A stretch of 64,000 nucleotides of DNA. Origin: Methylophaga sp. 42_25_T18. GTDB lineage: Bacteria > Pseudomonadota > Gammaproteobacteria > Nitrosococcales > Methylophagaceae. Every line of letters starts with the position of its first letter. Positions within the stretch are counted from its first letter, which is position 1. Made by a program: the position numbers and the translations under genes. A model generated the notes under the pieces. The model had not been told where the DNA came from and did not search any database. It was given only the letters and a program-made list of their open reading frames with translations. Location of the stretch: positions 124,001 through 188,000 of the forward strand of contig MAAJ01000006.1 of NCBI GenBank assembly GCA_002163085.1. Reading direction: 5' to 3'. Positions 26,177-34,922 of the stretch are shown here, piece by piece.

Positions 26177-26664
26177 TGAAATTTATTTCATTTTTTACCG
26201 CTTTGTTTTTACTGATTAGCCCTCCTCTATCAGCAGCTGACTATGACTGGGATACCGCCATTGAAACGCATCATGGCAGCAAAGATATCAAGGTCTATCG
26301 CAACCCCAACTGTAACTGTTGTCATAAGTGGATCCAACATCTAGAAAAACATGAGTTTAATGTCATAGATATGCTCTCTCATGATATGGCGAGTGTTAAG
26401 GAAGCGGTTGATCTTCCTAAGACAATGAGCTCATGCCATACCGCGATTATTGATGGTTACATTATCGAAGGTCATGTACCAGCCGATGACATTAAACGGT
26501 TATTAATGAACAGACCTGATATTGCCGGTTTATCCGTTCCCAAAATGCCTATCGGCACCCCAGGAATGGAAATGGGAGAGAGAAAAGAAGATTTTGTCGT
26601 ATTTTCTTTTTCCAAAACAGGTAAGGTAGAAATATTTAATCAATATCAATCCCCAATACCTTAG
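26176..26664 (+). CDS. DUF411 family periplasmic protein (possible copper-binding)
   Basis: A 162-residue exported protein: signal peptide cut near LSAA (about residue 21), then the DUF411 core with the cysteine cluster NPNCNCCHKW at about 41-50, a thioredoxin-like layout, SSCHTAIIDGYIIEGHVP near 88-105, and PKMPIGTPGMEMG near 122-134 (methionine-rich, as is usual). DUF411 proteins are often encoded near copper resistance genes and can bind copper. Here the neighbours are a TRAP binding protein and a cyclase instead. A thiol-disulfide role is the other option. Confidence 0.85.
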   Translation: MKFISFFTALFLLISPPLSAADYDWDTAIETHHGSKDIKVYRNPNCNCCHKWIQHLEKHEFNVIDMLSHDMASVKEAVDLPKTMSSCHTAIIDGYIIEGHVPADDIKRLLMNRPDIAGLSVPKMPIGTPGMEMGERKEDFVVFSFSKTGKVEIFNQYQSPIP

Positions 26665-26746
26665 AAAAAGTCTAAAACTATACGGTCTAACAAAACTTAC
26701 CTACAATGTGCTTAAGGATGAAACTCTATAAGGGCGAAAGATCGGC

Positions 26747-28315
26747 ATGAAAACCTATTCTAACCTTGTATTGATATTAGCTTTAGTCATAGGACTGACT
26801 TTTTCATTCATTCTTGCTTGGTCATTTTATGATCTCGAAACACGTTCAATCACCGCTCAGTTTAAGCAAGATGTTGATGACCAAATCTCGTCTATAGAGC
26901 GTGAAATCAACCTTAATTTTGAAGCTGTCTACGCATTAAAAGGTTTATACGATAGTTCTGAATACGTTACTGCAGCTGAATTTACTCGCTTCTCTTCAGC
27001 AATTTTAGCAAGACATCCAAATATTCAGGCACTGGAATGGATCCCTAAAATAAGCCATAACGATCGATCCACATACGAAACTCAACGTAAAAACGACTTT
27101 CCGGAGTTTTCAGTTACTGAACGAAGCCGACAAGGAAAAATGGTCATTGCAAATGATCGAGCTGAGTACTTCCCTGTTTATTATGTCGAACCATTCTTAG
27201 GCAACGAATCAGCATTAGGCTTTGATTTAGCTTCCAACCCGAGACGTTTAGAGGCTTTAATTGCATCACAAAAATCTGGAAAACTTGTCTCCACAGCGAG
27301 TATAACCTTAGTACAAGAGACTTCTAATCAAAAAGGATTCCTAGCTTTTCTTCCTGTCTATCAAGGTCGACCAACAACCCTCGATCAAAGAGCAGAGAGT
27401 TTGCTTGGCTTTGTCTTAGGTGTTTTTCGAATTGGGGACTTAGTTAAAAACTCAGTATCACATTCCTCTCAAAGAGATATTAACTTCACGCTCATTGATG
27501 TAGAAACATCACCACCTGAAGAACTATATCGTTATGATGTGCCTCTCACCGATGTAACAGAGACATCTACAATCCAATATCAAACTGGTCTGACCCCTCT
27601 TGGCGATAGACAATGGAATATATTGGCATCCCCAACAACAAAGTACTTTTATGAACATCGAAGTTCAACACCATTCACTATCTTTTTATTGGTATCCGTG
27701 TTCATCTTCTTTGGCATCGCATACATATTTCTACTAACTCAACACTCAGCTTCTATTGAAAAGGCAGTGCTTGAAAGAACACTAGAATTAAATAACGCTA
27801 AAAACGAACTTGAACGAATGACCTTAGTTGATGGTTTAACTGGCGTTGCTAATAGACGGCACTTTGACTCCTACCTTGAACAAGAATGGGCTAGAGCAAC
27901 ACGCTATAAACAGCCAATATCTCTAATCATGATTGATATTGATTATTTCAAGCAATTTAATGATCACTATGGTCATCTACCAGGAGACAGTTGTTTAAAA
28001 ATTGTCGCATCCACGGTAGAAGACACCGTACAACGAGCAAGTGATCTTGTCGCTCGATTTGGCGGTGAAGAATTTGCAATCATCCTCCCTAATATCGAAG
28101 ATGCTTATGTTTTGGCTGAACTCTGCCGCGAAAATATAGAAAAGGCCAATATTGCACATGAACGTTCAAAAGTAGCCGACCACATCACCGTAAGCCTCGG
28201 TTGTGCAACGCTTATTCCAGATAAAGAAATGAAGTTAAACTCGCTAATCAGTCGTGCTGATCAAGCATTGTACGAAGCAAAACATTCCGGCAGAAATCAA
28301 ACCTGCGTTTTATAA
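26747..28315 (+). CDS. Diguanylate cyclase with CHASE sensor domain
   Basis: A 522-residue inner-membrane enzyme: membrane helix at about 8-28, CHASE extracellular sensor at about 60-250 (ALEWIPKI, GFDLASNPRR, and FLAFLPVYQG), a second helix near 310-328, a short coiled linker, and GGDEF at about 350-520. The active site is GGEEF at 439-443. RASD at 430-433 lies exactly five residues before it, which is the allosteric inhibitory I-site that binds c-di-GMP. The enzyme therefore should make c-di-GMP from GTP with product inhibition. The ligand of CHASE is unknown; cytokinin-like or organic acid ligands are known for the family. Confidence 0.92.
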   Translation: MKTYSNLVLILALVIGLTFSFILAWSFYDLETRSITAQFKQDVDDQISSIEREINLNFEAVYALKGLYDSSEYVTAAEFTRFSSAILARHPNIQALEWIPKISHNDRSTYETQRKNDFPEFSVTERSRQGKMVIANDRAEYFPVYYVEPFLGNESALGFDLASNPRRLEALIASQKSGKLVSTASITLVQETSNQKGFLAFLPVYQGRPTTLDQRAESLLGFVLGVFRIGDLVKNSVSHSSQRDINFTLIDVETSPPEELYRYDVPLTDVTETSTIQYQTGLTPLGDRQWNILASPTTKYFYEHRSSTPFTIFLLVSVFIFFGIAYIFLLTQHSASIEKAVLERTLELNNAKNELERMTLVDGLTGVANRRHFDSYLEQEWARATRYKQPISLIMIDIDYFKQFNDHYGHLPGDSCLKIVASTVEDTVQRASDLVARFGGEEFAIILPNIEDAYVLAELCRENIEKANIAHERSKVADHITVSLGCATLIPDKEMKLNSLISRADQALYEAKHSGRNQTCVL

Positions 28316-28348
28316 TCTCTAAATTTTTCTAGACAGGTCAGCCCCACA

Positions 28349-29221
28349 TTGGAATTACTTATCGTTCTCGCCCGGATATTATCGGCATCGTTTGCCAATG
28401 TATTCCAAAAAAAATTAACTCATCAAGATCTACATCCATTCTTCATCGTCATGGTGTCGTACTTAGTGCTTAGTTTGATCTGTCTCCCATTGATATGGAC
28501 GTTTAACTATGATGAGCTCAGCACTATATTTTGGCTAAATATCTTTTTTGCTGCTTTGCTCGATATGGCCGGCACATTGTTTTTAGTCATGTCCTTATCC
28601 AAAACTGACCTGTCTATATTTGGCCCACTCAATGCGTATAAAGTGGTTATATCAATGATATTGGCCATGATATTCCTCGGTGAAATTCCTAATTCACAAG
28701 GTTTCTTAGGTGTTGCAGTGATTCTTGTTGGCAGTTTTTTCCTTTTTCCAAGCTCAGAAAAGGTTAATGGCAACCGCTTGCTTCAACTCTTCACAATAAA
28801 AGGTGTGCGATATCGATTTTTATCGATTTTATTATTTTCCATTGGCACATTACCGCTAAAAAGTGCAGTCATTATTGCTTCCCCATTAGCTACGGCTGTT
28901 TTTTGGTGTCTAATCGGCTTTCCATTAGCCATTTTAGCCTATGTGATGTTTATAAGAGGTAGTTTCACCCAAAATACAAGTGAGGCTAAGCAGTACCTGC
29001 CTCAGTTCTTTTTTTTAGGTGTATTAATGTTCGTAATGCAATACACCTCCATGCTAGTGTTATCAAAATTCTTTATCGCCTATACCTTAGCCTTGTTCCA
29101 ACTCAGTATGGTATTACAAGTCTTTCTCGGCTATCGCATATTCAATGAACAACACGTTCTACGTAGGATGGGAGCATGTTTAGTCATGGTAGCAGGCAGC
29201 TTACTGGTACTTAATGCCTAG
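28349..29221 (+). CDS. EamA/DMT-superfamily membrane transporter
   Basis: A 290-residue protein with about ten hydrophobic helices across its length, in two EamA-like halves (each ending with a GVAVILVGSFFLF or GACLVMVAGSLLVL type helix). It fits drug/metabolite transporters, which export amino acids, sugars or other small molecules. The frame starts with TTG at 28349 because the first helix needs these residues and the next ATG would remove part of it. The ribosome site is weak. Substrate unknown. It lies 33 bases after the cyclase gene on the same strand. Confidence 0.75.
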   Translation: MELLIVLARILSASFANVFQKKLTHQDLHPFFIVMVSYLVLSLICLPLIWTFNYDELSTIFWLNIFFAALLDMAGTLFLVMSLSKTDLSIFGPLNAYKVVISMILAMIFLGEIPNSQGFLGVAVILVGSFFLFPSSEKVNGNRLLQLFTIKGVRYRFLSILLFSIGTLPLKSAVIIASPLATAVFWCLIGFPLAILAYVMFIRGSFTQNTSEAKQYLPQFFFLGVLMFVMQYTSMLVLSKFFIAYTLALFQLSMVLQVFLGYRIFNEQHVLRRMGACLVMVAGSLLVLNA

Positions 29222-29269
29222 CTCTATATTCTAAACTTAGACTTTTATCACAATTTCTGTTGATCGTTG

Positions 29270-29298
29270 TTGACATGACAAATGATAATCATTATTAT
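29270..29298 (+). promoter_or_regulatory. Sigma70 promoter with overlapping Fur box before bfd
   Basis: TTGACA (29270-29275), a 17-base spacer and TATTAT (29293-29298) form a near-consensus promoter. The 19-base window 29278-29296 (centre AATGATAATCATTAT) matches the Fur consensus GATAATGATAATCATTATC at 15 positions and covers the spacer and -10. Fur with iron would block the promoter, so bfd is predicted to be made under iron limitation. Confidence 0.85.
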
Positions 29299-29333
29299 TT
29301 ACATCAACGTTAATAAACTTAATCCGTGAAATT

Positions 29334-29528
29334 ATGATTGTATGTGTTTGTAACAATGTGAATGTCGCCACTATCGAAGCTTCGATAGAGATGGGAGCAA
29401 CAACGGTCGATGCTGTGCGTGAAGATACTGGTGCAGCGTCATGCTGTGGCAAATGTCAGTTCCAAGTTAATCGCCTAGTTCAAGACTCACTTGGTGAAAC
29501 TGGTTGTTTAAAACAAGCCACAAGTTAA
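29334..29528 (+). CDS. bfd: Bacterioferritin-associated ferredoxin
   Basis: A 64-residue [2Fe-2S] protein with four cysteines in the Bfd spacing: Cys4, Cys6, Cys38 and Cys41 (CVC...SCCGKC), that is C-x-C-x31-C-x2-C. Bfd docks on bacterioferritin and passes electrons to release stored iron as ferrous iron. The ATG at 29334 gives exact family length. The Fur box just upstream fits this role. Its partner bfr lies 370 bases downstream with its own promoter. Confidence 0.94.
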   Translation: MIVCVCNNVNVATIEASIEMGATTVDAVREDTGAASCCGKCQFQVNRLVQDSLGETGCLKQATS

Positions 29529-29899
29529 AATCCCCCCCTCCAAAACTAAGTTAATTTCAACTTACTTTTTTGCGCACCTTTCAACGAAATTCAGTTTTAA
29601 CTTTCCTTAGTTCAGTATTATTCAAGTCACAAAACCTGCTCAAATTCTCCAATATTCCCCCATTCCATCTAAGACAATAAGACCTCCTATTTTCAGACTG
29701 GTCTTAAGTGCCTAATTTTGAATAAATTTAATGATACTACAAAGCTTCACCTTGAAATCAATCACTCTTACTGAACTAAAGGCAAATAGGAATCGTTGCT
29801 ATTTACCTTTAAAATCATAGAGTTACATTTGACTTGGCATCAGATAAGCTCATAATCATCAAATAAGAATTAATAATAATTCATAGGGAGGGAATGATA
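29529..29899. other. Non-coding gap between bfd and bfr with inverted repeat and promoter
   Basis: No gene of convincing size was seen. It contains TAAAGGCAAATAG (29777-29789) and CTATTTACCTTTA (29799-29811), reverse complements at 12 of 13 positions, a smaller AAGACC/GGTCTT pair (29679-29684, 29700-29705), a promoter TTGACT (29829-29834), 16 bases, CATAAT (29851-29856), and an AT-rich near-palindrome GAATTAATAATAATTC (29867-29882) just before the bfr ribosome site. The promoter probably serves bfr. Unlike bfd, no good Fur box is seen. Confidence 0.5.
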
Positions 29900-30382
29900 A
29901 TGAAAGGTGACAAAAAAGTCATAGTATTTTTGAACAAAGCATTGGGTAATGAATTGATAGCCATTAACCAATATTTTCTACATGCCAAAATGTATAAAGA
30001 CTGGGGCATGACCAATCTAGCCGAGCATGAATATCACGAATCTATCGATGAAATGAAACATGCTGATATCCTGACAGAACGCATTTTATTTCTCGAAGGC
30101 TTACCAAACTTACAAGATTTAGGCGCGTTACGAATCGGCGAAAATGTCAAAGAAATGCTGGAATCCGATCTGGCATTAGAGTTAGATGCGGTACCAGATC
30201 TTAAAGAAGGTATTAAATACAGTGAATCAATCGGCGATTATGTCAGCCGTGACTTATTCCAAGATATTTTAGAATCCGAAGAAGAACATATTGACTGGTT
30301 AGAAACTCAACTAGAACTTGTCGATAAAATGGGCATTCAAAACTACATTCAAGCTCAAATCGTTAAAAAAGCAGACGACTAA
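29900..30382 (+). CDS. bfr: Bacterioferritin
   Basis: A 160-residue heme-containing ferritin of iron storage. The start at 29900 is chosen over 29894 because GGGAGG (29887-29892) is then seven bases away and the protein begins MKGDKKV as in E. coli Bfr. All ferroxidase ligands are in place: Glu18, Glu51, His54, Glu94, Glu127 and His130, and Met52 is the heme ligand, so it is a functional heme-type Bfr and not the heme-free partner of a two-subunit pair. It forms a 24-mer that oxidises and stores iron. A strong terminator follows. Confidence 0.96.
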   Translation: MKGDKKVIVFLNKALGNELIAINQYFLHAKMYKDWGMTNLAEHEYHESIDEMKHADILTERILFLEGLPNLQDLGALRIGENVKEMLESDLALELDAVPDLKEGIKYSESIGDYVSRDLFQDILESEEEHIDWLETQLELVDKMGIQNYIQAQIVKKADD

Positions 30383-30403
30383 TTTCAAACAACATATTTC
30401 AAT

Positions 30404-30435
30404 AAAAAAGCCTCGTTATCACGAGGCTTTTTTTT
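30404..30435. terminator. Bidirectional terminator between bfr and the PstS-like gene
   Basis: AAAAAAGCCTCG and CGAGGCTTTTTTTT around TTATCA, 22 bases after the bfr stop and 29 bases before the end of the convergent PstS-like gene. A/T runs on both sides let it work for either strand. Confidence 0.9.
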
Positions 30436-30463
30436 ACACTTTTTCATCACATTCAATTTTTGA

Positions 30464-30922
30464 CTAGTTAACGGTGTCATCTCCAATTGATTCTATAAAT
30501 TTAACACCCGGTTGTGCCTCAACTTCATCCATCCACATAAATGAAAGTGCCGAATCTGTTTCTATCAGATCATCAATCAACATATTAAATGAATCAGCAA
30601 TAGGTACATTTGCAGCGCCCGTTTTAAAGGTTTTAGCCATCAATCGTCGTTCATAGTTTTTTGCAGACAGCCGAATGAGTTTTTGCAGGAAAATACTGTA
30701 AGCACGATCATCGCTAGTATTTCGGATGGCAGAAATAACTTTGCCATTTTGTTTTACCGGATAACCGAGGAAAAGCTTACGTAATTCAAAGCGTGAAATA
30801 GGTGAATAATCCGTCGCATTAGAACTTACCACCACTAACTCTCTCGCACTCGCCACACTAGGCATGCTTAGCCCAAAGATAAGCATAATAAAAGTCAGCC
30901 GTAGCGCTCTATTGATGATCAT
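30464..30922 (-). CDS. Short PstS-like periplasmic substrate-binding domain protein
   Basis: A 152-residue exported protein from the ATG at 30922 (a longer frame exists but this ATG overlaps the previous stop as ATGA). A signal peptide is followed by RELVVVSSNATDYSPIS, then RKLFLGY and VISAIRNTSDDRAYSIFLQKLI, which resemble the start of phosphate-type (PstS-like) binding domains often described as phosphate ABC transporter substrate-binding proteins without a transporter. It is much shorter than true PstS and lacks the second lobe. It is translationally coupled to the outer-membrane protein gene upstream. Function unclear. Confidence 0.7.
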   Translation of the reverse strand: MIINRALRLTFIMLIFGLSMPSVASARELVVVSSNATDYSPISRFELRKLFLGYPVKQNGKVISAIRNTSDDRAYSIFLQKLIRLSAKNYERRLMAKTFKTGAANVPIADSFNMLIDDLIETDSALSFMWMDEVEAQPGVKFIESIGDDTVN

Positions 30923-31989
30923 GGCCAAACAGCGCTCCAATTGAGCAGCCAACGACCATTGTGCTCATGTTCAAACTCACGTTGGGTGAACTCTAGCTTT
31001 AAGGCGTGATGATCAAAGACATCCCAACGTACACCCACCGTTGTAGCTTTTTCAGCATAGTTTCCTAATAATTCAAGGTACTCATTGCCGTCGTTGGAAA
31101 AAGTATCGCCATAATTAATATACGGCGTCCATTTATTATTAACAGCATATTCAGCCTGAACATAGGCAGCGATAAAATCATCATCCTGGTCACCACCATG
31201 ATGACTCGGAACCTCAGTATTGAAATAATAAACCTCACCGATTAATCGCAGTTGCTCTTGCTGATAATTGACAAATATCCCTGCTACATCCAGCGTAATT
31301 TCATCTTTGGGTGAATCATCAGTCTTGATAGTATTATGTGAGATAAATGCACCAAATTGGGTTTCATCTAAAAGATTGGGCTGATAAGCTAAACGTGCTG
31401 TGTAGCCATAATCATGATTACCCGCCTTAGGATTAAACACATCAAAATCTGTTAATGATGACCCAGCCGCTCCTGTTCCACCACCATGATGCCCTCCTCC
31501 CGTTGTTAACTGGGATGTCATTCCTGCAGCCAAACTGTAATGCCAGACACTTTCACCTTGATCTATTTCACCTTCTACCAGCCCTCCGGTAAAGTGACTG
31601 GGAACGATGCCTCCACCACCACCAAAATCAACCAGGCCTGGGCGACTAATTGAAGTTTGTAAATAATTACCATGATGATATTCGGTATGCCAATAGCCAA
31701 ACGGATTATGATATCGACCTAGCCAAATTCTCGATGACTCAGCTACTTTTAGGCCTAATTGAAACCTCTCCGCATGTTGTACATCTTCTGAACCAAAGGC
31801 TTCAATCAGAAAAATGGCATGTTCAAACTCACCAGACAGAAAAAGGTCGATGGATGGTTTGATATTTTTTTCTGAAAAGTTTGCGCCTTCTACGTGATCA
31901 GCTCTTACCTCTGTAAACGCTAAAAAATCAACGTCTGCATGAGCCGCTACCGAAAACATAGAGAAAAGTACTACGCTGGTTAATTTCAA
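30919..31989 (-). CDS. Outer-membrane porin-like protein with His-rich loops
   Basis: A protein of about 356 residues from the TTG at 31989, preceded by AGAGGT seven bases away and starting (M)KLTSVVLF as a normal signal peptide (cut near AAHA). A GTG at 32025 gives an odd longer leader. The mature part is beta-barrel-like, with alternating hydrophobic strands, and ends with a tryptophan-containing strand. Histidine- and glycine-rich loops (GGGHHGGGTGAAG, HHGNYLQ, PSHHGGDQ) could bind metal. It overlaps the PstS-like gene by four bases. The pair may import an anion or metal, but substrate is not shown. Confidence 0.65.
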   Translation of the reverse strand: MKLTSVVLFSMFSVAAHADVDFLAFTEVRADHVEGANFSEKNIKPSIDLFLSGEFEHAIFLIEAFGSEDVQHAERFQLGLKVAESSRIWLGRYHNPFGYWHTEYHHGNYLQTSISRPGLVDFGGGGGIVPSHFTGGLVEGEIDQGESVWHYSLAAGMTSQLTTGGGHHGGGTGAAGSSLTDFDVFNPKAGNHDYGYTARLAYQPNLLDETQFGAFISHNTIKTDDSPKDEITLDVAGIFVNYQQEQLRLIGEVYYFNTEVPSHHGGDQDDDFIAAYVQAEYAVNNKWTPYINYGDTFSNDGNEYLELLGNYAEKATTVGVRWDVFDHHALKLEFTQREFEHEHNGRWLLNWSAVWP

Positions 31990-32282
31990 TGTTTTACCTC
32001 TCCATTGATATGTTTGGCTAATCACGTTTTCTCAGGACTTCATTGCCATGACTTACATGGTTTTGACTAAATCAATACTCAACATCTTAGCTTATTAGCA
32101 AGTTTATATTAATCCACCAAATGTTACCAAATGTGATTTTTTCACCACTTTTTTTGACTCAACTATTAGTTAGATAGCAAAAGAAAAAAGTAAGTACAAT
32201 ACTGCAAGTTATCTTCAAATTGAATCCACCGGACAGGACTCATAAATCTACAAATTTAATAACATTAATAATGGGACCAATC

Positions 32283-33161
32283 ATGAATTTAGTTACTCGT
32301 TTGTTATTCACCCTTAGCATGTCTTTATTTACTACTTTAACCATGGCAGCTCAGCCGGTTTTACTACCTGCATGGCAAGCAACACCGTTTGAACAACCTG
32401 AATCCGTTGTTTATGACACTCAAAATGAGATGCTGTATGTTTCCAATGTAAATGGCGATGGCATGACCGCCGATGGCAATGGTTATATCTCTACTCTTTC
32501 TCTCAGCGGTGAAGTGATAGAACAACATTGGCTCACAGGCCTAGATGCTCCTAAAGGCATGACAATAGTAGGCAACAACTTATATGTTGCTGACATCAAA
32601 ACATTAGTAGTGATTGATATTCCAACAAAGACAATCAAACAACGTTATTTTGCCATTGATGCTAAATTTCTTAATGATGTGGCCGCAGATAAAGAAGGTA
32701 ATGTGTATGTATCTGGCTTTTTGACTAATAGCATTTATCGCTTAAAAGGCAGCTCCTTTAATATTTGGTTAAAAAATGAACAACTAGAAGTGCCTAATGG
32801 TTTACTTGTCGAAGGCGATCAACTCCTTATTGGTAGTTGGGGGGTGATGACTGATGGCTTTGCTACTGACTTTTCAGGTCACTTAAAAACAGTCGATATT
32901 GCCAGTAAAAAAATCACTAGCCTTGGTGACCAAACTCCTGCCGGTAACCTTGATGGTGTCGAACCTGATGGTGAAGGTAACTATTATGTCACCGACTGGT
33001 TGAACGGCAAGTTACTACATATCCAACCAACAGGGATTAGCACAACCTTATTAAAACTTGATCAAGGCAGTGCAGATCAAACTGTATTACTTGAACAGGG
33101 CCTCGTTATTATTCCGATGATGTTAAGTGGCAACGTTTCTGCCTTTCAAATTAAACAATAA
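32283..33161 (+). CDS. Exported SMP-30/gluconolactonase-like beta-propeller
   Basis: A 292-residue periplasmic protein from the ATG at 32283 (residues upstream in the frame lack a signal peptide start, while here MNLVTRLLFTLSMSLF is a clean one, cut near TMAA). The mature part has repeated propeller blades: PESVVYDTQNEMLYVSN, APKGMTIVGNNLYVAD, FLNDVAADKEGNVYVSG, PNGLLVEGDQLLIGSWG, LDGVEPDGEGNYYVTD. SMP-30/NHL-type folds are lactonases or binding proteins. The catalytic residues cannot be assigned. A DEAD-box helicase gene follows ten bases later. Confidence 0.75.
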   Translation: MNLVTRLLFTLSMSLFTTLTMAAQPVLLPAWQATPFEQPESVVYDTQNEMLYVSNVNGDGMTADGNGYISTLSLSGEVIEQHWLTGLDAPKGMTIVGNNLYVADIKTLVVIDIPTKTIKQRYFAIDAKFLNDVAADKEGNVYVSGFLTNSIYRLKGSSFNIWLKNEQLEVPNGLLVEGDQLLIGSWGVMTDGFATDFSGHLKTVDIASKKITSLGDQTPAGNLDGVEPDGEGNYYVTDWLNGKLLHIQPTGISTTLLKLDQGSADQTVLLEQGLVIIPMMLSGNVSAFQIKQ

Positions 33162-33170
33162 GTACCCTTT

Positions 33171-34382
33171 ATGAACTTTGATGATCTTATGCTCGATGAT
33201 AAATTACTCGATGCATTACAAAAATTAAACTTTGAAACACCTACCGCTATTCAAGAAGCGGCTATACCGTTTATTCTTGAAGGTAAGGATGTTTTAGCAG
33301 GTGCCGCTACTGGCACAGGTAAAACAGCAGCGTTTGTTTTGCCTGCTTTGCAGTTGCTTATTGATGAGCCAGAGACACGTGAAAACCCACGCATTTTAAT
33401 GCTTGCTCCAACTCGCGAATTGGCTTATCAAATTCAGCATGTCGTCAATCAGCTGAGCAAAAAGATAAACCCAAAAGTGGCCATTATTACCGGCGGTTTT
33501 TCGCAAGGTAAACAAGCCCAGTTTCTTGAACAAGAATGTGACATTGTTATTGCTACACCGGGTCGTCTTTTAAACCTCGTTGCTGAAGATGCTATCGATT
33601 TATCTGATATCGATATGGTCATCATTGATGAAGCCGATCGTATGTTGGATATGGGTCAAGGCCCTGATGTAATGTCATTATTGGGTACCATTGCCAATGG
33701 TTTTCAAGCGTGTTTATTCTCAGCAACCTTGGCAGGCAGCGGCGTGGAAATCTTTGCTGAAGAGTTATTGCATGATGCTGAAGTGATTCAGATTGATGCG
33801 GCCAACCAAAAGTCTGACCAAGTCTCACAGTATGTCTATTTTGCCGATAGCAAAGAACATAAACAGGCCTTATTAACGGCTGTTATTAATGATGAAAGCT
33901 GCCAAAGTGCCATCGTCTTTTGTAATAAGAAAGAACGCGCCGCTGAAGTGGCTGAATACCTGCAATCACAAAATATCTCAGCCCAAGTCATGCATGGTGA
34001 TTTCAACCAAGCCGTACGCCAAGATAAAACTCGAAAATTCCGTAATGGCATTATCAAAGTCATGGTGGCAACTGATGTGGCAGCACGAGGCCTAGATCTC
34101 ACCAACATCAGCCACGTGATTAATTATGACCTCCCATTTAGAGGGGATATCTATATTCATCGAATAGGTCGAACTGGTCGAGCCGATCAGGTGGGTACCG
34201 CCATTAACCTTGTTGAGAATCATGACACTAAAAACTTGGAACGGATCGAATATCATCTAGAAACAAAATTACCCGTTGCACATCTCAAAGGTTTAAAAAC
34301 TAAGTCAGCTAAAAAAGAAAAAAAGAAAGGTAAAGCACGATATGTATCAAAAAAAGATCGTGCTACGGATAGCAAAGACTGA
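33171..34382 (+). CDS. DEAD-box ATP-dependent RNA helicase (SrmB-like)
   Basis: A 403-residue RNA helicase, second in the window. Motifs: FETPTAIQEAAIP (Q, about 18-30), AATGTGKT (about 44-51), PTRELAYQ, ATPGRLL, DEAD (IIDEADRML, about 150), [18 protein letters not shown] and HRIGRTGRA, then a lysine-rich tail (KSAKKEKKKGKARYV) that binds RNA. The start NFDDLMLDDKLLDALQKLNF resembles SrmB, which helps large-subunit ribosome assembly and works in the cold. RhlE-type assignment is possible. The tail and the preceding propeller gene give no further hint. Confidence 0.85.
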   Translation: MNFDDLMLDDKLLDALQKLNFETPTAIQEAAIPFILEGKDVLAGAATGTGKTAAFVLPALQLLIDEPETRENPRILMLAPTRELAYQIQHVVNQLSKKINPKVAIITGGFSQGKQAQFLEQECDIVIATPGRLLNLVAEDAIDLSDIDMVIIDEADRMLDMGQGPDVMSLLGTIANGFQACLFSATLAGSGVEIFAEELLHDAEVIQIDAANQKSDQVSQYVYFADSKEHKQALLTAVINDESCQSAIVFCNKKERAAEVAEYLQSQNISAQVMHGDFNQAVRQDKTRKFRNGIIKVMVATDVAARGLDLTNISHVINYDLPFRGDIYIHRIGRTGRADQVGTAINLVENHDTKNLERIEYHLETKLPVAHLKGLKTKSAKKEKKKGKARYVSKKDRATDSKD

Positions 34383-34391
34383 TTCAAGCTC

Positions 34392-34859
34392 ATGCCAATC
34401 ATCTCGCCTATTTATTTACGTTGGGTATTATTATTAACAACATTGTTGTTGATCGCAGGCTTCGTGACGCCAATGCTGACTATTACCAAGCTAGTATTTT
34501 TTGATCATTCCTTTTCCATCCTATCGGGCATCGGCCAACTGTGGCGTGACCAACAATTCTTTTTGTTTATCGTGATTGGTTGTTTCAGCGTGGTCTTGCC
34601 TTTGGCCAAGATCCTTGTGTTATTCAACCTGCTTAGCCCCAATAGCCACCATCCAGAATATCGAAAAAGACTATTGCACCTAATGCATGATTACGGTCGC
34701 TGGGCCATGCTCGATGTGATGGTCGTAGCCTTATTAATCATGTCAGTTAAACTTGGTGCTATTGCTAGCATTCACATCCACGCAGGCTTATATATTTTTT
34801 CAGCAGCAGTAATCTTGATTATGTTGATTACTCAACAAGTCGTTAAGCACGCTGAGTAA
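34392..34859 (+). CDS. PqiA-like integral membrane protein
   Basis: A 155-residue protein with four hydrophobic helices (about 10-30, 55-75, 105-122, 128-150). The IAGFVTPMLTI near the first helix, SILSGIGQLW, VLPLAKILVLF and YGRWAMLDVMVVALLI are typical of the PqiA (paraquat-inducible protein A) domain. It is half-length (one PqiA repeat). PqiA works in lipid transport and envelope integrity with PqiB and PqiC; no PqiB gene is near. It starts nine bases after the helicase gene. Confidence 0.8.
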   Translation: MPIISPIYLRWVLLLTTLLLIAGFVTPMLTITKLVFFDHSFSILSGIGQLWRDQQFFLFIVIGCFSVVLPLAKILVLFNLLSPNSHHPEYRKRLLHLMHDYGRWAMLDVMVVALLIMSVKLGAIASIHIHAGLYIFSAAVILIMLITQQVVKHAE

Positions 34860-34922
34860 GCTTAAAAATTCACAGCTCCATTAATCAGTGCTAGTATCAA
34901 GCCAACATGGATTATTATTCTT

